In this document: positions 19,322 through 29,478 of the stretch, piece after piece | How the letters are laid out: each line of letters opens with the position of its first letter | How positions within the stretch are numbered: position 1 is the stretch's first letter | The notes under the pieces: generated by a model | Database searches by the model: none | Seen by the model: only the letters and a program-made list of their open reading frames with translations | What the model was told of the DNA's origin: nothing | From: an uncultured Synechococcales cyanobacterium | GTDB lineage: Bacteria; Cyanobacteriota; Cyanobacteriia; CAIUCS01 | Direction: 5' to 3' | NCBI GenBank assembly: GCA_903897715.1 | Contig: CAIUCS010000056.1 | Coordinates: 1 to 64,000 of the forward strand | DNA: 64,000 nucleotides | Translations under genes and position numbers: made by a program

Positions 19322-21229
19322 ATGCACCTTAGTGAAATTACGCATCCCAATCAGTTGCACAGTCTTTCTGTGAGTCAACTTAAGCAGGTTGCTCGTCAAA
19401 TTCGAGAAAAGCATCTGGAAACCGTAGCTACCAGTGGTGGGCATTTGGGTCCCGGCTTAGGGGTGGTAGAACTTACGTTAGCCCTGTATCAAACCTTGGA
19501 TCTAGATCATGACAAAGTAGTGTGGGATGTGGGTCATCAAGCCTATCCCCACAAGTTAATCACGGGTCGGTATCACAATTTTCATACCTTACGTCAGAAA
19601 AATGGGGTTGCCGGGTACTTAAAACGGTGTGAAAGTTCCTTTGATCACTTTGGTGCAGGTCATGCCTCCACTAGTATCTCCGCCGCATTGGGTATGGCGT
19701 TAGCTCGGGATTTGCGGGGTGAGCGGTTCAAGGCTGTGGCGATCATTGGAGATGGAGCGCTCACGGGGGGGATGGCTTTAGAAGCAATTAACCACGCAGG
19801 GCATATGCCGAATACAAACTTGCTGGTTGTCTTAAATGATAATGAAATGTCTATTTCTCCCAATGTTGGAGCCATTCCTCGATATTTGAACAAGTTGCGT
19901 CTCAGTCCACCTCTCCAGTTTCTCACTGAAAATTTAGAAGAACAATTTAAGCATCTACCCTTCGTTGGAGATTCGTTATCTCCTGAACTGGGGCGAATTA
20001 AGGAAGGAATGAAGCGGTTGGCAGTTCCTAAACTGGGGGCAGTCTTTGAAGAATTAGGTTTTACTTACATTGGACCTGTTGATGGTCATAACTTAGAGGA
20101 ATTAATCACAACCTTCCAACAAGCCCACCAAATTTCCGGACCTGTATTGGTGCATGTGGCAACTATCAAAGGAAAAGGGTATGAAATCGCTGAAAAAGAT
20201 CAAGTGGGCTATCATGCTCAAAATCCATTTAATTTAGCGACTGGGAAAGCCATTCCGTCCAGTAAGCCTAAACCACCCAGTTACTCCAAGGTATTTGGTG
20301 AAACCTTGACACGCATTGCTGAAAATAATCCTAAAGTGGTTGGGATTACTGCTGCTATGGCGACGGGTACTGGACTAGATATTTTGCAGAAAAAACTACC
20401 CCATCAGTATGTTGATGTTGGTATTGCTGAGCAACATGCTGTCACCCTGGCCGCTGGTATGGCATGTGAAGGAATGCGACCGGTAGCAACAATTTATTCT
20501 ACATTTTTGCAACGAGCCTACGACCAGATTATTCATGATGTGTGCATCCAAAAGTTACCCGTCTTTTTCTGCATGGATCGGTCGGGTGTGGTTGGAGCCG
20601 ACGGACCTACCCATCAAGGGCTATATGACATTGCCTACCTACGCTGTTTGCCCAATATGGTATTAATGGCTCCCAAGGATGAAAGTGAATTGCAACGGAT
20701 GATAGTCACCGGAATCCAATACACTGACGGACCCATTGCTCTACGCTACCCCCGTGGCAATGGGTATGGTGCACCCTTGATGGAAGAAGGTTGGGAACCT
20801 CTTCCCATAGGTAAAGCTGAAATCTTGCGTAATGGGGATCATATCCTTATGGTGGGATATGGTTCCATGGTTTATCCCGCCATGCAGGCGGCAGAGATTC
20901 TCAGTGAACATGGTATAGAGTCCACGGTAATCAATGCCCGGTTTGCTAAACCCTTGGATACCGAGTTAATTTTACCGTTAGCGAGACGCATTGGTCGGGT
21001 AGTGACTTTGGAAGAGGGTTGCCTGCCTGGAGGTTTTGGTACTGCAATGGCTGAAAGCCTAATGGATAACCAAGTGTTGGCTCATTTAATCCGGATTGGA
21101 GTACCTGACATTTTAGTGGATCATGCCAAAGCAGAAGAGTCATTATCTGATTTAGGGTTAACAGGTGCTCAAATTGCTGATCGTTTGCTTGCTGCATTTC
21201 AGTTAAATCCAATCCCTGTTGAAGTATGA
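19322..21229 (+). CDS. dxs: 1-deoxy-D-xylulose-5-phosphate synthase
   Basis: Condenses pyruvate and glyceraldehyde 3-phosphate, the first step of the MEP isoprenoid pathway that feeds carotenoids, phytol and quinones. 635 residues, as expected. Thiamine diphosphate motif [18 protein letters not shown] (about 144-161) with NDNEMSIS, the pyrimidine-side Glu in [17 protein letters not shown], and the C-terminal transketolase domain ([14 protein letters not shown]). The ATG start matches the family ([19 protein letters not shown]). Convergent with pilC. Confidence 0.98.
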   Translation: MHLSEITHPNQLHSLSVSQLKQVARQIREKHLETVATSGGHLGPGLGVVELTLALYQTLDLDHDKVVWDVGHQAYPHKLITGRYHNFHTLRQKNGVAGYLKRCESSFDHFGAGHASTSISAALGMALARDLRGERFKAVAIIGDGALTGGMALEAINHAGHMPNTNLLVVLNDNEMSISPNVGAIPRYLNKLRLSPPLQFLTENLEEQFKHLPFVGDSLSPELGRIKEGMKRLAVPKLGAVFEELGFTYIGPVDGHNLEELITTFQQAHQISGPVLVHVATIKGKGYEIAEKDQVGYHAQNPFNLATGKAIPSSKPKPPSYSKVFGETLTRIAENNPKVVGITAAMATGTGLDILQKKLPHQYVDVGIAEQHAVTLAAGMACEGMRPVATIYSTFLQRAYDQIIHDVCIQKLPVFFCMDRSGVVGADGPTHQGLYDIAYLRCLPNMVLMAPKDESELQRMIVTGIQYTDGPIALRYPRGNGYGAPLMEEGWEPLPIGKAEILRNGDHILMVGYGSMVYPAMQAAEILSEHGIESTVINARFAKPLDTELILPLARRIGRVVTLEEGCLPGGFGTAMAESLMDNQVLAHLIRIGVPDILVDHAKAEESLSDLGLTGAQIADRLLAAFQLNPIPVEV

Positions 21230-21326
21230 AGTAACTTCGAGCAATCTTCACATAGACTGGAATCCCCTACATCATCCTAATGGTCTGGTGTGGGGGCGTG
21301 GACTATGGAGGGAGCAAACCATTTTC

Positions 21327-22556
21327 TTAGTTAGCTTGCTCAAATACCTTAAACATGGGTAAGTACATTGCTAGCAAAATAGACCCCACCATTAACCCAA
21401 TTAAAATAATCATGACCGGTTCTAATAGACTTGTCAGGGATTTAACCGTTTGTTCTACTTCATCTTCATAAAATTCAGCTACCTTCATCAACATGTGATC
21501 CAACTCTCCCGTCTCTTCCCCAACACTAATCATTTGGACTGCCATGGTGGGTAATACAGAGGAGCGACTCAAGGAAACACTAATCATTCCCCCGCCTTGA
21601 ACATCTCGACGGGAATCATTGATTACTTTGGCAATCAATTGATTACCAGCAGTATTCCGTACAATTTCTAAAGCTGTGAGAATATCGACTCCTGAATGGA
21701 TGAGAGAACCCAGGGTTCGACAAAGCCGTGCAGTGGCAGTTTTTGTGATCAAGTCTCCAATGATTGGTAACTTTAACCAAAAACCATCAATCGTTAAGTG
21801 CCCATTAGGAGTTTGATAGTATCGACTGTAGGCAATGGCAACCAGGATGAGACAGAAAAGAATACCCCCTAGGATTAGAGGGTTACGCAATGCACCACTG
21901 ACTCCCAACATGAATAGGGTAAAGGCAGGTAATTCCACACCAATTTGTTCAAAAATAACTGCAAAGGTGGGAATTAAAAAAATGGTCATCCCTAAGAAAA
22001 TGGCGATCGCAAAAAACCCAACCGTTAGCGGATAAGCTAGGGCTGACTGAACTTGATTTTGCAAACGGGCTGTATCTTCCAATAGCTTGGCAAGCCGACC
22101 TAATACATCATCCAACACTCCCCCCACTTCCCCTGCCTTCACCATTGATATATATAGCTGATCAAAACAATGGGGATGTTTAGCCATGGAATCAGAAAGG
22201 TTAATCCCCTCTTGTACATCATTTCTAATGGTAGCCAAAGCTTTTTTTAATTTTGGATTTGTACATTGTTCTGCCAGAATCCCTAAACTACGCACAATGG
22301 TAATCCCCGTGCCCACCATCACTGCCAATTGTCGGGAAATAATAGACTTATCTTTTACACTGACTGGGGTGAACAGTTCAATTAGGTCGATTTTTTGTAA
22401 TGCACTCCAATCAAACCCCCTTACTGGCTGAATTTCATACACAACCCAACCCTGGTTCCGAAGTAGTTTTCTAGCCTCTCGGGATGAATGGGCAGTGATC
22501 CGGTGACTTCTGACAGTACCAGTTTGGTCTCGGATTTGAGTAATAAAGGTAGGCAT
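21327..22556 (-). CDS. pilC: Type IV pilus inner-membrane platform protein
   Basis: 409 residues of the GspF/PilC family: two repeated cytoplasmic domains (ISRQLAVMVGTGITIVRSLGIL; LCRTLGSLIHSGVDILTALEIV), each followed by membrane helices, and a final helix (PVMIILIGLMVGSILLAMYLP). PilC couples the PilB/PilT motors to the pilin-handling machinery, supporting motility and DNA uptake. It lies downstream of pilT in the same direction, 137 bases away, with a hairpin between them. Confidence 0.95.
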   Translation of the reverse strand: MPTFITQIRDQTGTVRSHRITAHSSREARKLLRNQGWVVYEIQPVRGFDWSALQKIDLIELFTPVSVKDKSIISRQLAVMVGTGITIVRSLGILAEQCTNPKLKKALATIRNDVQEGINLSDSMAKHPHCFDQLYISMVKAGEVGGVLDDVLGRLAKLLEDTARLQNQVQSALAYPLTVGFFAIAIFLGMTIFLIPTFAVIFEQIGVELPAFTLFMLGVSGALRNPLILGGILFCLILVAIAYSRYYQTPNGHLTIDGFWLKLPIIGDLITKTATARLCRTLGSLIHSGVDILTALEIVRNTAGNQLIAKVINDSRRDVQGGGMISVSLSRSSVLPTMAVQMISVGEETGELDHMLMKVAEFYEDEVEQTVKSLTSLLEPVMIILIGLMVGSILLAMYLPMFKVFEQAN

Positions 22557-22640
22557 GATTAAACCGAGTGGGAGCTAAAGGGAATCTTGGGAAAAACATC
22601 AGTCCTGTGAAGCAATCTGTCTAAGGAGTCTATAATTGAT

Positions 22641-22668
22641 ATAGAACAGGGGGTTCACCCTGTTCTAT
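22641..22668 (-). terminator. Hairpin between pilT and pilC
   Basis: ATAGAACAGGG (22641-22651) pairs perfectly with CCCTGTTCTAT (22658-22668) around a 6-base loop. It lies after the pilT stop and before the pilC start. No T-run follows on the minus strand, so it may attenuate or protect the transcript rather than stop it fully. Confidence 0.55.
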
Positions 22669-22693
22669 GCAAGGTTTATCAGCCAAAAAGCCG

Positions 22694-23779
22694 TTATGGT
22701 GAGGGAGTATGCCCAATTAAACGTTTAAGTTCTTCGGGTCTTGAAGTATTTGTCAAAGCCGAGTCTAGAGAAAGTATTCCTTGGCGGCAATAATCAGCCA
22801 AAACCTTTTCCAGGGTTTGCATCCCCAAACGGGCTCCCGTCTGTATTGCAGAATAAATTTGTGCTGTTTTACCTTCTCGAATCAAATTCGCGATCGCCGG
22901 TGTCACAACCATAATCTCTTGAGCCATGACCCGACCGTATTGACCGGGTTTAGGGTTGAGTCGGGGAATAAGAGTCTGGCTGAATACTGCCACTAAGGAG
23001 TTGGATAACTGAACACGTAACTGGGTTTGACGGTCAGAGGGGAATACATCAATCATCCGGTCGATGGTTTGGGCTGCCGAACTGGTGTGTAAAGTTCCAA
23101 GAACCAAATGTCCGGTTTCTGCGGCAGAAACCGCCAGAGCAATGGTATCCAAATCTCGCATTTCCCCAATTAGGATAATATCAGGATCTTGACGCAATGC
23201 AGCTCGGAGAGCATTGGCGAAACTTTTAGTATCCTCCCCCAATTCCCGTTGATGGATTAAGCTTTGCCGTGATTCGTAAATAAATTCAATTGGATCTTCA
23301 ATCGTGAGAATATGCTTTGTTTGAGTGCGATTGATTAAATCAATGATAGAAGCCAGGGTTGTTGTTTTTCCGGAACCGGTTGGACCTGTCACTAAAATGA
23401 GTCCCCTTGGTTTTTCCGCCATTTCACGCACAACGGCAGGTAAACCCAATGCAGTGAAACTAGGAATTTGGGAACTCAGTGCCCGTATACAAGCAGCGTA
23501 GGAACCTCGCTCCTTGTATACATTTAACCGAAATCGGGCTAAACCCCCCAGTCCATAGGAACAGTCTAATTCCCAATGTTGTTCCAATGTCTGCCGCTGG
23601 GTATTATTTAATAGGCTGAAAATCAACTGTTGACAGTCTGTGGGGGTTAGGGGTTTATTACCTACCGGAATTAACTTGCCATTCAGGCGGTAATAAGGGG
23701 GGGTTCCTGCTGAGAGGTGGAGGTCAGAACCACCCGTTTGAATCAGACGAGTCATTAAATCTTCAATAATTTGATTCAT
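22694..23779 (-). CDS. pilT: Type IV pilus retraction ATPase
   Basis: 361 residues from the ATG at 23779 (MNQIIEDLMTRLIQTGGSDLHL, the usual PilT start); the further open frame up to 23854 runs into a repeat element and is not believed. Walker A GPTGSGKTTT, Asp box region DPIEFIYESRQSLIHQRELGED, Walker B DIILIGEMRDLDT and His box TGHLVLGTLHT are all present. It is a hexameric motor for pilus retraction. In many cyanobacteria pilB precedes pilT; here a family C repeat and then aroA lie upstream. Confidence 0.95.
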   Translation of the reverse strand: MNQIIEDLMTRLIQTGGSDLHLSAGTPPYYRLNGKLIPVGNKPLTPTDCQQLIFSLLNNTQRQTLEQHWELDCSYGLGGLARFRLNVYKERGSYAACIRALSSQIPSFTALGLPAVVREMAEKPRGLILVTGPTGSGKTTTLASIIDLINRTQTKHILTIEDPIEFIYESRQSLIHQRELGEDTKSFANALRAALRQDPDIILIGEMRDLDTIALAVSAAETGHLVLGTLHTSSAAQTIDRMIDVFPSDRQTQLRVQLSNSLVAVFSQTLIPRLNPKPGQYGRVMAQEIMVVTPAIANLIREGKTAQIYSAIQTGARLGMQTLEKVLADYCRQGILSLDSALTNTSRPEELKRLIGHTPSP

Positions 23780-23822
23780 GAACTGCAACATCCACGAGAA
23801 ACAAGATAATAAAGGGTCTGAA

Positions 23823-23945
23823 AGCATCCCAACTTTGCAGCCCTCATCCCCCAACCCCTTCTCCCAAAAAGGAGAAGGGGAAACAGATTCAAAGTCCCTC
23901 TCCTTTTTTGGGAGAGGGATTTAGGGTGAGGGCTGCACCCAGATG
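23823..23945 (+). repeat. Family C inverted-repeat element, copy 2
   Basis: Left end GCATCCCAACTTTGCAGCCC, right end GGGCTGCACCCAGATG. The interior has two hairpins: CCTTCTCCC with GGAGAAGGGG, and CCCTCTCC with GGGAGAGGG. It lies between aroA and pilT, just upstream of pilT, and gives that gene a spurious N-terminal open frame. Confidence 0.7.
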
Positions 23946-24003
23946 ACTAAAGTGGTTGGAAGGCTTATTCATTGTCAGGGATAACCTTCCACAATTAAAA
24001 AAC

Positions 24004-25353
24004 TTAAAACTTGGTTAAATTCGACAGGGTTGAAAAAAAATCAGGATAGGAGACGGTAGCAGCTTCGGCTTGATGAATCGTTGTACATCCCCTTGCCCTA
24101 AGGGCGGCGATCGCCAAACTCATGGCAATACGATGATCTCCATGGCTATCTAGTTCTGCTGCTTTCAAGTCTCTACTGCCAGTAATTTCTAAACCATCAG
24201 GGTTTTCACGGACGATGGCGCCCATTTGGGTTAATTGGGTAGCCATCACTGCCAACCGGTCACTTTCCTTGACTCGCAATTCTGCTGCATCTTCAATTAC
24301 CGTAACCCCCTTGGCAAAAATAGCTGCCACCGACAGAATGGGAATTTCATCAACTAATCGGGGAATCAAATCACCTCCAATTCGGCACGCTTTCAGGGGA
24401 GCGTCAGTACGATAACGGATCCGTAGGTCGGCTACCGGTTCTCCAGCCACAGTGCGTTGATTCATGAATTCAATGTGGGCATCCATCATGGTTAATACTT
24501 CCAATATACCGGTGCGAGTTGGGTTGACCCCTACATTTTCCACCACCAGATCCGAGTCGGGTAAAATTGCTGCAGCGACTAACCAAAAGGCTGCTGAACT
24601 GATGTCTCCGGGTACGACCACCGACTGTCCCTGCAACTGAGCTGGTCCAGACACTGTAACACTGCAAGTATCTGGATCAATGGTTAATTGGGCACCAAAA
24701 GCCTGTAACATTCGCTCGCTATGGTCGCGGGAAAGGGTAGGCTCGGTCACTGTGGTTTGTCCGGCAGTGAGTAAACCTGCTAGCAGGATACAAGACTTCA
24801 CTTGGGCTGAAGCAATGGGGGATGAGTAATGAATCGGTTGTAATGGTTGACCCTGAACTGCCATGGGTGCCAACCCATTTCTTCGGTGCCAAATACAAGC
24901 CCCCATTTGCTGCAGGGGTTGGATTACTCTCATCATGGGGCGGGAACGCAAGGATTGGTCTCCCGTGATGGTGAAGAACTTCCCTGGTTGGGCAGCTAAT
25001 AACCCCAACATTAACCGCAAAGTAGTACCCGAATTGCCCGCATTTAGGATATCAGATGGTTCTTGTAAGTGATCGATGCCAACCCCTTGAACCACAACCG
25101 TGTGTGATTCTAAATCTGAAATTTTTACACCCATAGCCCTGAAACAAGCAACGGTGCTGCGGGGGTCATCCCCCAGAAGTAATCCTTGAATCTGGGTTTC
25201 ACCGTGGGCGATCGCCCCCAACATCAATGCACGATGAGAAATTGACTTATCTCCTGGAACTCGAATTCGTCCCCGCAGCCCCAGGGTAGGTGGAGAAATG
25301 AGCAAATCCTGACCAAGTTTAGTATTCTTAAGGGTAACAGGGGAGACCGTCAT
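24004..25353 (-). CDS. aroA: EPSP synthase (3-phosphoshikimate 1-carboxyvinyltransferase)
   Basis: Joins shikimate 3-phosphate and PEP in aromatic amino acid synthesis. 449 residues. [16 protein letters not shown] at the N-terminus and [14 protein letters not shown] at about 104-117. The four short motifs used to define class II EPSP synthases are visible: GDKS (34-37), SAQVK (182-186), RDHSE (209-213) and NPTR (277-280). Late segments [15 protein letters not shown] and [17 protein letters not shown] complete the fold. ATG start at 25353. Confidence 0.97.
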   Translation of the reverse strand: MTVSPVTLKNTKLGQDLLISPPTLGLRGRIRVPGDKSISHRALMLGAIAHGETQIQGLLLGDDPRSTVACFRAMGVKISDLESHTVVVQGVGIDHLQEPSDILNAGNSGTTLRLMLGLLAAQPGKFFTITGDQSLRSRPMMRVIQPLQQMGACIWHRRNGLAPMAVQGQPLQPIHYSSPIASAQVKSCILLAGLLTAGQTTVTEPTLSRDHSERMLQAFGAQLTIDPDTCSVTVSGPAQLQGQSVVVPGDISSAAFWLVAAAILPDSDLVVENVGVNPTRTGILEVLTMMDAHIEFMNQRTVAGEPVADLRIRYRTDAPLKACRIGGDLIPRLVDEIPILSVAAIFAKGVTVIEDAAELRVKESDRLAVMATQLTQMGAIVRENPDGLEITGSRDLKAAELDSHGDHRIAMSLAIAALRARGCTTIHQAEAATVSYPDFFSTLSNLTKF

Positions 25354-25460
25354 TGGATAAACTGATAATGAATTGTGTTAGTAATGGTACCCCATTGCGA
25401 TCGCCGCCCAAACAAACCCGGTGTAAATTTATAAAACCTTCTGTGCCGATGTGATCTCCT

Positions 25461-25973
25461 ATGTTGACCCGCCACCATCTTCCGGTTTCAGTATCATTCC
25501 TGTCTACAGATTTCCCCCTCTGGTCGGTGGTTGAAACCGCTGGCACCCTGTATCAAAAAGACCAGGAGCGGTTTCATCTATTATTGATGGAACCTGAACT
25601 GGGGAAATGGAACCAAATCCAAGGGTTAAGTGCCTTCCCCGACAAAAATAGTCAGTCTTCCCTGTTATCCGTCCCACCCCGCCGCCGTCTTCTTTGGCTA
25701 GAGATTTCTCCGTATCGGGTAATGGTTACCATGCAAGGCAATGGTTCCTCGTTCAGTTATCGTCATTATTGGGAATCCGGGGTATTTGGTTTAAGCCGAT
25801 TTTGGTTACAAGATGAGACATTAACCAGTGGTCAACTATGTTTACGCAACTACACCCGGCATTTAAAATTCCACCTCCATCCCATACCCCAATCGTTACG
25901 GATTGACTATGAATTATGGTCTGGAAATAGTCAACTGGGGCATTACCTCCTCAATGTGGACATTGGCGATTGA
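25461..25973 (+). CDS. Conserved hypothetical protein
   Basis: 170 residues, not assigned. No signal peptide, membrane helix or catalytic motif. Strand-rich and aromatic (SPYRVMVTMQGNGSSFSYRHYWESGVFGLSRFWLQDE), ending LGHYLLNVDIGD. The frame starts with ATG 107 bases from the divergent aroA start and ends shortly before the convergent anmK. A soluble cyanobacterial protein of unknown function is all that can be said. Confidence 0.65.
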   Translation: MLTRHHLPVSVSFLSTDFPLWSVVETAGTLYQKDQERFHLLLMEPELGKWNQIQGLSAFPDKNSQSSLLSVPPRRRLLWLEISPYRVMVTMQGNGSSFSYRHYWESGVFGLSRFWLQDETLTSGQLCLRNYTRHLKFHLHPIPQSLRIDYELWSGNSQLGHYLLNVDIGD

Positions 25974-26020
25974 TGCCTTTTTCACCGATGTTCTCCCCTA
26001 GATGGATGGGCGATCGCCAG

Positions 26021-27367
26021 TCATAGACAGTTACTAGGAAGATGTAACGTACCTAGGGGAATGGCTTGGACAGCACCCGTCACAGAGGGCAGGTTACCTG
26101 GAAGACCCAGGGATTTCCAATAGGCTAATATGGCAAAGGCGATAGCCTCTTTAAAGTCAGATGGAATCCCTACTTGATCGGTTGTTAAGAGTTGAAACAT
26201 GGAGCCAGTTTGCAATCCTGTTTCCCCCACCCCTGAAGATGAGCCAGCGGGTAAAAACTGACTGAAACCCCCATTTATTGTCAACCCAGGGCTGGAAAGA
26301 TACAACCCCAGTCGATGAACCAAGTAGGCATTACGACTCCCCCCACCGCACACCAACACTTGGGATGGAAATGTGGGCAACCACTTAAAGTAACTTTGGG
26401 CAATAGTGGCTGCTGTAAAATCAGTCAACGTAGCCAACAGGTCAGCCGGGCTCAGGTTATGGGAAGCTCCATCCGCCAAACATCGTTGCCAGTAGGTGAA
26501 GCCAAACTGTTCTCGTCCCGTAGACTTCGGGGGAGACAGTTGAAAAAAATCATCCTGTAGCCATTGATGGATTAATTCGCCACAGGGTTGTCCCGTTGCT
26601 GCCCATGCTCCGTTTTCGTCATAGGTTTGCCGACCTGCAGAAAAATGGTGTATGGCTAAGTCAATTAAGACATTACCTGGACCAGTATCCCATCCCCTGA
26701 CTTGATGTTCCCACAATGGAGAGTCCACCAGAGGCGATCGGGGGGGGAGGTAGGTGACATTACCAATACCACCAATGTTTTGCACACATCGATGATACTG
26801 GGGATGACTGAGTAAATAAGCATCTACCCTGGGTACTAATGGTGCACCGTGCCCTTTTATGGCAATATCTGCAGCCCGGAAATTACTGACAGTGGGAATC
26901 TGGGTTAGGTGGGCAATTAGCTCACCTCGACCCAGTTGAGTACTGTATCCCAAATCATTCAGGGCGGCGGAAGGGGGACGATGAAATACTGTTTGACCAT
27001 GGGAACCGATTAAGGTTGCCTTGGGCTTCTCCCCTCCCTCCTCCCAGTTAGATTGAAGTTTAATAGCAGCATCGGCAAAAGCACGGGCAATGGCATCATC
27101 CAGTATTGACCATTCTTCCGCAGTTAGACTTTTTCCTGCACAAACCTGGAGAATTTGGTTTCGTAATGGTTCGGAATAGGGGTATGTGGCACATCGAATC
27201 ACCCGTACCTTTAAATCATTATTCCCGCCACTTAACTGGACAAAAGCCCCATCGATACCATCTACGGAGGTGCCACTCATCAACCCGATGACATGAAACG
27301 GGGCAGAATACTCCACTGTTAGATGGGGTGTCAACCCTTTAGGAGAGAGGGATGGGGTTTTGATCAT
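26021..27367 (-). CDS. anmK: Anhydro-N-acetylmuramic acid kinase
   Basis: Phosphorylates and opens 1,6-anhydroMurNAc during peptidoglycan recycling. Family hallmark VIGLMSGTSVDGIDGAFVQL, phosphate-loop GSHGQTVFHRP, IGGIGNVTYLP, GWDTGPGNVLIDL and VCGGGSRNAYLVHRL are all present in an ASKHA fold. 448 residues includes about 25 residues before the usual start (MIKTPSLSPKGL); a shorter start is not available as ATG until within the motif. Ends 47 bases from the convergent hypothetical gene. Confidence 0.95.
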   Translation of the reverse strand: MIKTPSLSPKGLTPHLTVEYSAPFHVIGLMSGTSVDGIDGAFVQLSGGNNDLKVRVIRCATYPYSEPLRNQILQVCAGKSLTAEEWSILDDAIARAFADAAIKLQSNWEEGGEKPKATLIGSHGQTVFHRPPSAALNDLGYSTQLGRGELIAHLTQIPTVSNFRAADIAIKGHGAPLVPRVDAYLLSHPQYHRCVQNIGGIGNVTYLPPRSPLVDSPLWEHQVRGWDTGPGNVLIDLAIHHFSAGRQTYDENGAWAATGQPCGELIHQWLQDDFFQLSPPKSTGREQFGFTYWQRCLADGASHNLSPADLLATLTDFTAATIAQSYFKWLPTFPSQVLVCGGGSRNAYLVHRLGLYLSSPGLTINGGFSQFLPAGSSSGVGETGLQTGSMFQLLTTDQVGIPSDFKEAIAFAILAYWKSLGLPGNLPSVTGAVQAIPLGTLHLPSNCL

Positions 27368-27473
27368 GATTTAAGGATTTCTCCTAATCTGCCGGAGACT
27401 ACATCGAACAAGTCTATTTCAATTCCATCCCCATGATCTGAAATGGTTGCAGATCCGAAGGAGTGGTGGACTG

Positions 27474-27881
27474 TTAACTAATTCGATCTAACAACTGTCG
27501 TCGTTTTTGCTCAAACTCATATTCAGAAATTAATCCATCCTGCCGCAGTTGATCAAGTTGACGGACTGCATCAGCGATCGCCCCTACTTCTTGGGGAGCA
27601 GAGGTGGCAGATATGGGAGGCACTTCCAACCGTGGGGCAACTGGTTCTTCAGATAGGTTGCGATTGAAATTATAATCAAAATCAGCTTGGGTTTGAATCA
27701 GGTACCAAATTGCTTCCACAGCACTGGCTACCCGTGGTATGTGGGTCCAGGATAACAAAAGATAAAAAATCCCCCATATGGGCTGCCCTAAATAAAATTT
27801 ATGCAACCCCGAAATAGGTGAAACAATACTGACAAAAGCCAAGGCGGCGGCTATATTGCGCTGTTTAGCACGACTCAACAT
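27474..27881 (-). CDS. TM2-domain protein with C-terminal SHOCT
   Basis: 135 residues. Two short membrane helices with the TM2 pattern (AAALAFVSIVSPISGLHKFYLGQPIWGIFYLLLSW), then a charged linker and a SHOCT motif (VRQLDQLRQDGLISEYEFEQKRRQLLDRI) that recurs at the ends of many unrelated bacterial proteins and likely mediates oligomerisation. Function unknown. Confidence 0.85.
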   Translation of the reverse strand: MLSRAKQRNIAAALAFVSIVSPISGLHKFYLGQPIWGIFYLLLSWTHIPRVASAVEAIWYLIQTQADFDYNFNRNLSEEPVAPRLEVPPISATSAPQEVGAIADAVRQLDQLRQDGLISEYEFEQKRRQLLDRIS

Positions 27882-28025
27882 AGAAAAATGTTGTTGATGA
27901 TTTGTTTAAGCCTAATAAGTAAAGGATATAAATTAATATAACGTGATGTGCAAGCATAAAACCTACTTTCCATTGGTTGGTGGAGGGGACGGAGCTGTAT
28001 TTGCCAAAAGGGTTCTGTTGTAAAA

Positions 28026-28481
28026 TCAATTGTACGAATCTCCATTGTTAAAGCTGGAATAATCTTGATCAATAGACCAATCGTTGTTTTGCCCCCCAAT
28101 ACACAAAACTTCGATTTCCACATAGTCTTTACTAAACTGACGTAAAGCATTGACCAATACATCAAGGGCAATTGCATCACTTGTTCCTAAATCAAACCAA
28201 CAACGTCCCCACTGTCCCTGGTACTCAAATTCGCCCATATTATGCATTAACGCCATAAAGCTCTGGTCGGCATAATCTTCATCATACTGGAGATAGTTGA
28301 GATCCAGTCCTGTTTCCTGGATTTGGATATTTTCAGCATTAAACCCTCCCAGCTTTCCTAAGAAAAACCAAGATCGAAAAACCTCTTCCACATATTGTTT
28401 TTCAGCAGCTGAAGGCGTGGTGGAGAACTGCCACCAAAACCAACTATCAAAGGGATTAAATTCACGAAATTTAATTTGCAT
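28026..28481 (-). CDS. DUF3531-family protein
   Basis: 151 residues resembling the cyanobacterial/plastid DUF3531 family: FREFNPFDSWFWWQFSTTPS, EVFRSWFFLGKLGGFNAENIQIQE and MALMHNMGEFEYQGQWGRCWFDLGTSDAIALDVLVNAL. Soluble and acidic, function unknown. The final residues (DYSSFNNGDSYN) look like a flexible tail. Confidence 0.82.
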   Translation of the reverse strand: MQIKFREFNPFDSWFWWQFSTTPSAAEKQYVEEVFRSWFFLGKLGGFNAENIQIQETGLDLNYLQYDEDYADQSFMALMHNMGEFEYQGQWGRCWFDLGTSDAIALDVLVNALRQFSKDYVEIEVLCIGGQNNDWSIDQDYSSFNNGDSYN

Positions 28482-28682
28482 GGCAGCGCAGCATCAATGG
28501 TGGGCAGAATAACATTGAGGTCAACGGCAACGTTTCCCCATTATCTCTTCCATTAGAACATCAGTTTGTAACATGGCTTTGTTTTTAATTAATTCTTTTG
28601 CAATGATACTTAATGTTTAGGGAGAGATGATTTGGGTAAGCTATTGGAGAAGTAAATCATCCTGGATAACCGAATATCAACC

Positions 28683-29222
28683 ATGTTGCACCCAAATCTG
28701 AGTCGGTATCAACCCCTTGAAAAACTGTGGGATTGGCGAGTAGTTGTCACCTTAACCCTGGCTTTTTGGTTAGGAGCAAGTTCCCTATTAGACTTTGTCG
28801 TTATGCCAGGTTTATTTATGTCTGGCATGATGACCCAAGATAATTTCCCCATGGCAGGATATACAATTTTTAGTGTCTTTAACCGTTTAGAATTACTTTG
28901 TGCCGCCTTGGTTTTAACTGGGGTGCTGGTTTTGTGCCGTACCTTCACCCCTTTTGTGGGTTTTGGACGGACTAGCGTTATTTTGTCCTTATTCCTCCTA
29001 GCAACGGTTCTGATTTATACCTATGACTTAACCCCGGAAATGACCGCTTTAGGAACACATTTCAATATATTTGAATCAGCGTCTCAGGTTATTTCTCCTC
29101 AGATGGAGCAACTCCATCTGAGCTACTGGGGTTTAGAAGCACTAAAGTTGCTGTTGGAGGGGATACTATTGACGATGTGCGTTCGCTGTGGACAGCCAAC
29201 CATATTAAACGAGTGCCCATAA
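28683..29222 (+). CDS. Four-helix membrane protein, DUF4149-like
   Basis: 179 residues with four hydrophobic segments (VVTLTLAFWLGASSLLDFVV, FNRLELLCAALVLTGVLVL, SVILSLFLLATVLIYTY and a C-terminal LEALKLLLEGILLTMCV). The layout resembles DUF4149 membrane proteins of cyanobacteria; function unknown. Its last 134 bases overlap, tail to tail, the 3' end of the transporter gene on the other strand. Confidence 0.7.
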   Translation: MLHPNLSRYQPLEKLWDWRVVVTLTLAFWLGASSLLDFVVMPGLFMSGMMTQDNFPMAGYTIFSVFNRLELLCAALVLTGVLVLCRTFTPFVGFGRTSVILSLFLLATVLIYTYDLTPEMTALGTHFNIFESASQVISPQMEQLHLSYWGLEALKLLLEGILLTMCVRCGQPTILNECP

Positions 29223-29460
29223 TTAAAAATCCAGTTGCAGCAATTGTTTTAATCATGGCTGGGGGTAATAATTGAGACGTTCCATGACCGATTAAAACCC
29301 CTAGAAAACTACTTAACAAGAGGGCAGAGGCAGTTCCCAAAAAAACAGCCTGAGGAAATTTTGAGCTGCTTCCCAAAGCAATGGCAGCAATTTGACTTTT
29401 ATCTCCCAGTTCGGATAAAAAAACCGCCGAAAAACTCAGTCCTAGTAAACTCCAGTCCAT
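29089..29460 (-). CDS. Half-size GDT1/Mnx (UPF0016) manganese/calcium exporter, second subunit
   Basis: 123 residues. Family motif SELGDKSQ at about 17-24, followed by two helices (AVFLGTASALLLSSFLGVLIG; AATGFLIMGTRLIWLAV). GDT1/TMEM165 proteins normally have two copies of the E-x-G-D-K-[TS] unit in one chain; here each is on its own gene, 18 bases apart, implying a heteromeric pair. Family members export Mn2+ from the cytoplasm in cyanobacteria. The last ~34 residues extend beyond the fold and overlap the convergent gene. Confidence 0.85.
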   Translation of the reverse strand: MDWSLLGLSFSAVFLSELGDKSQIAAIALGSSSKFPQAVFLGTASALLLSSFLGVLIGHGTSQLLPPAMIKTIAATGFLIMGTRLIWLAVHSERTSSIVSPPTATLVLLNPSSSDGVAPSEEK

Positions 29461-29478
29461 CCTGTCTGAACTCCTTGA

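Noticed and set aside
23780-23854. Extended pilT start
   Set aside because: The added codons come largely from a family C repeat; MNQIIEDL at 23779 is the usual PilT start.
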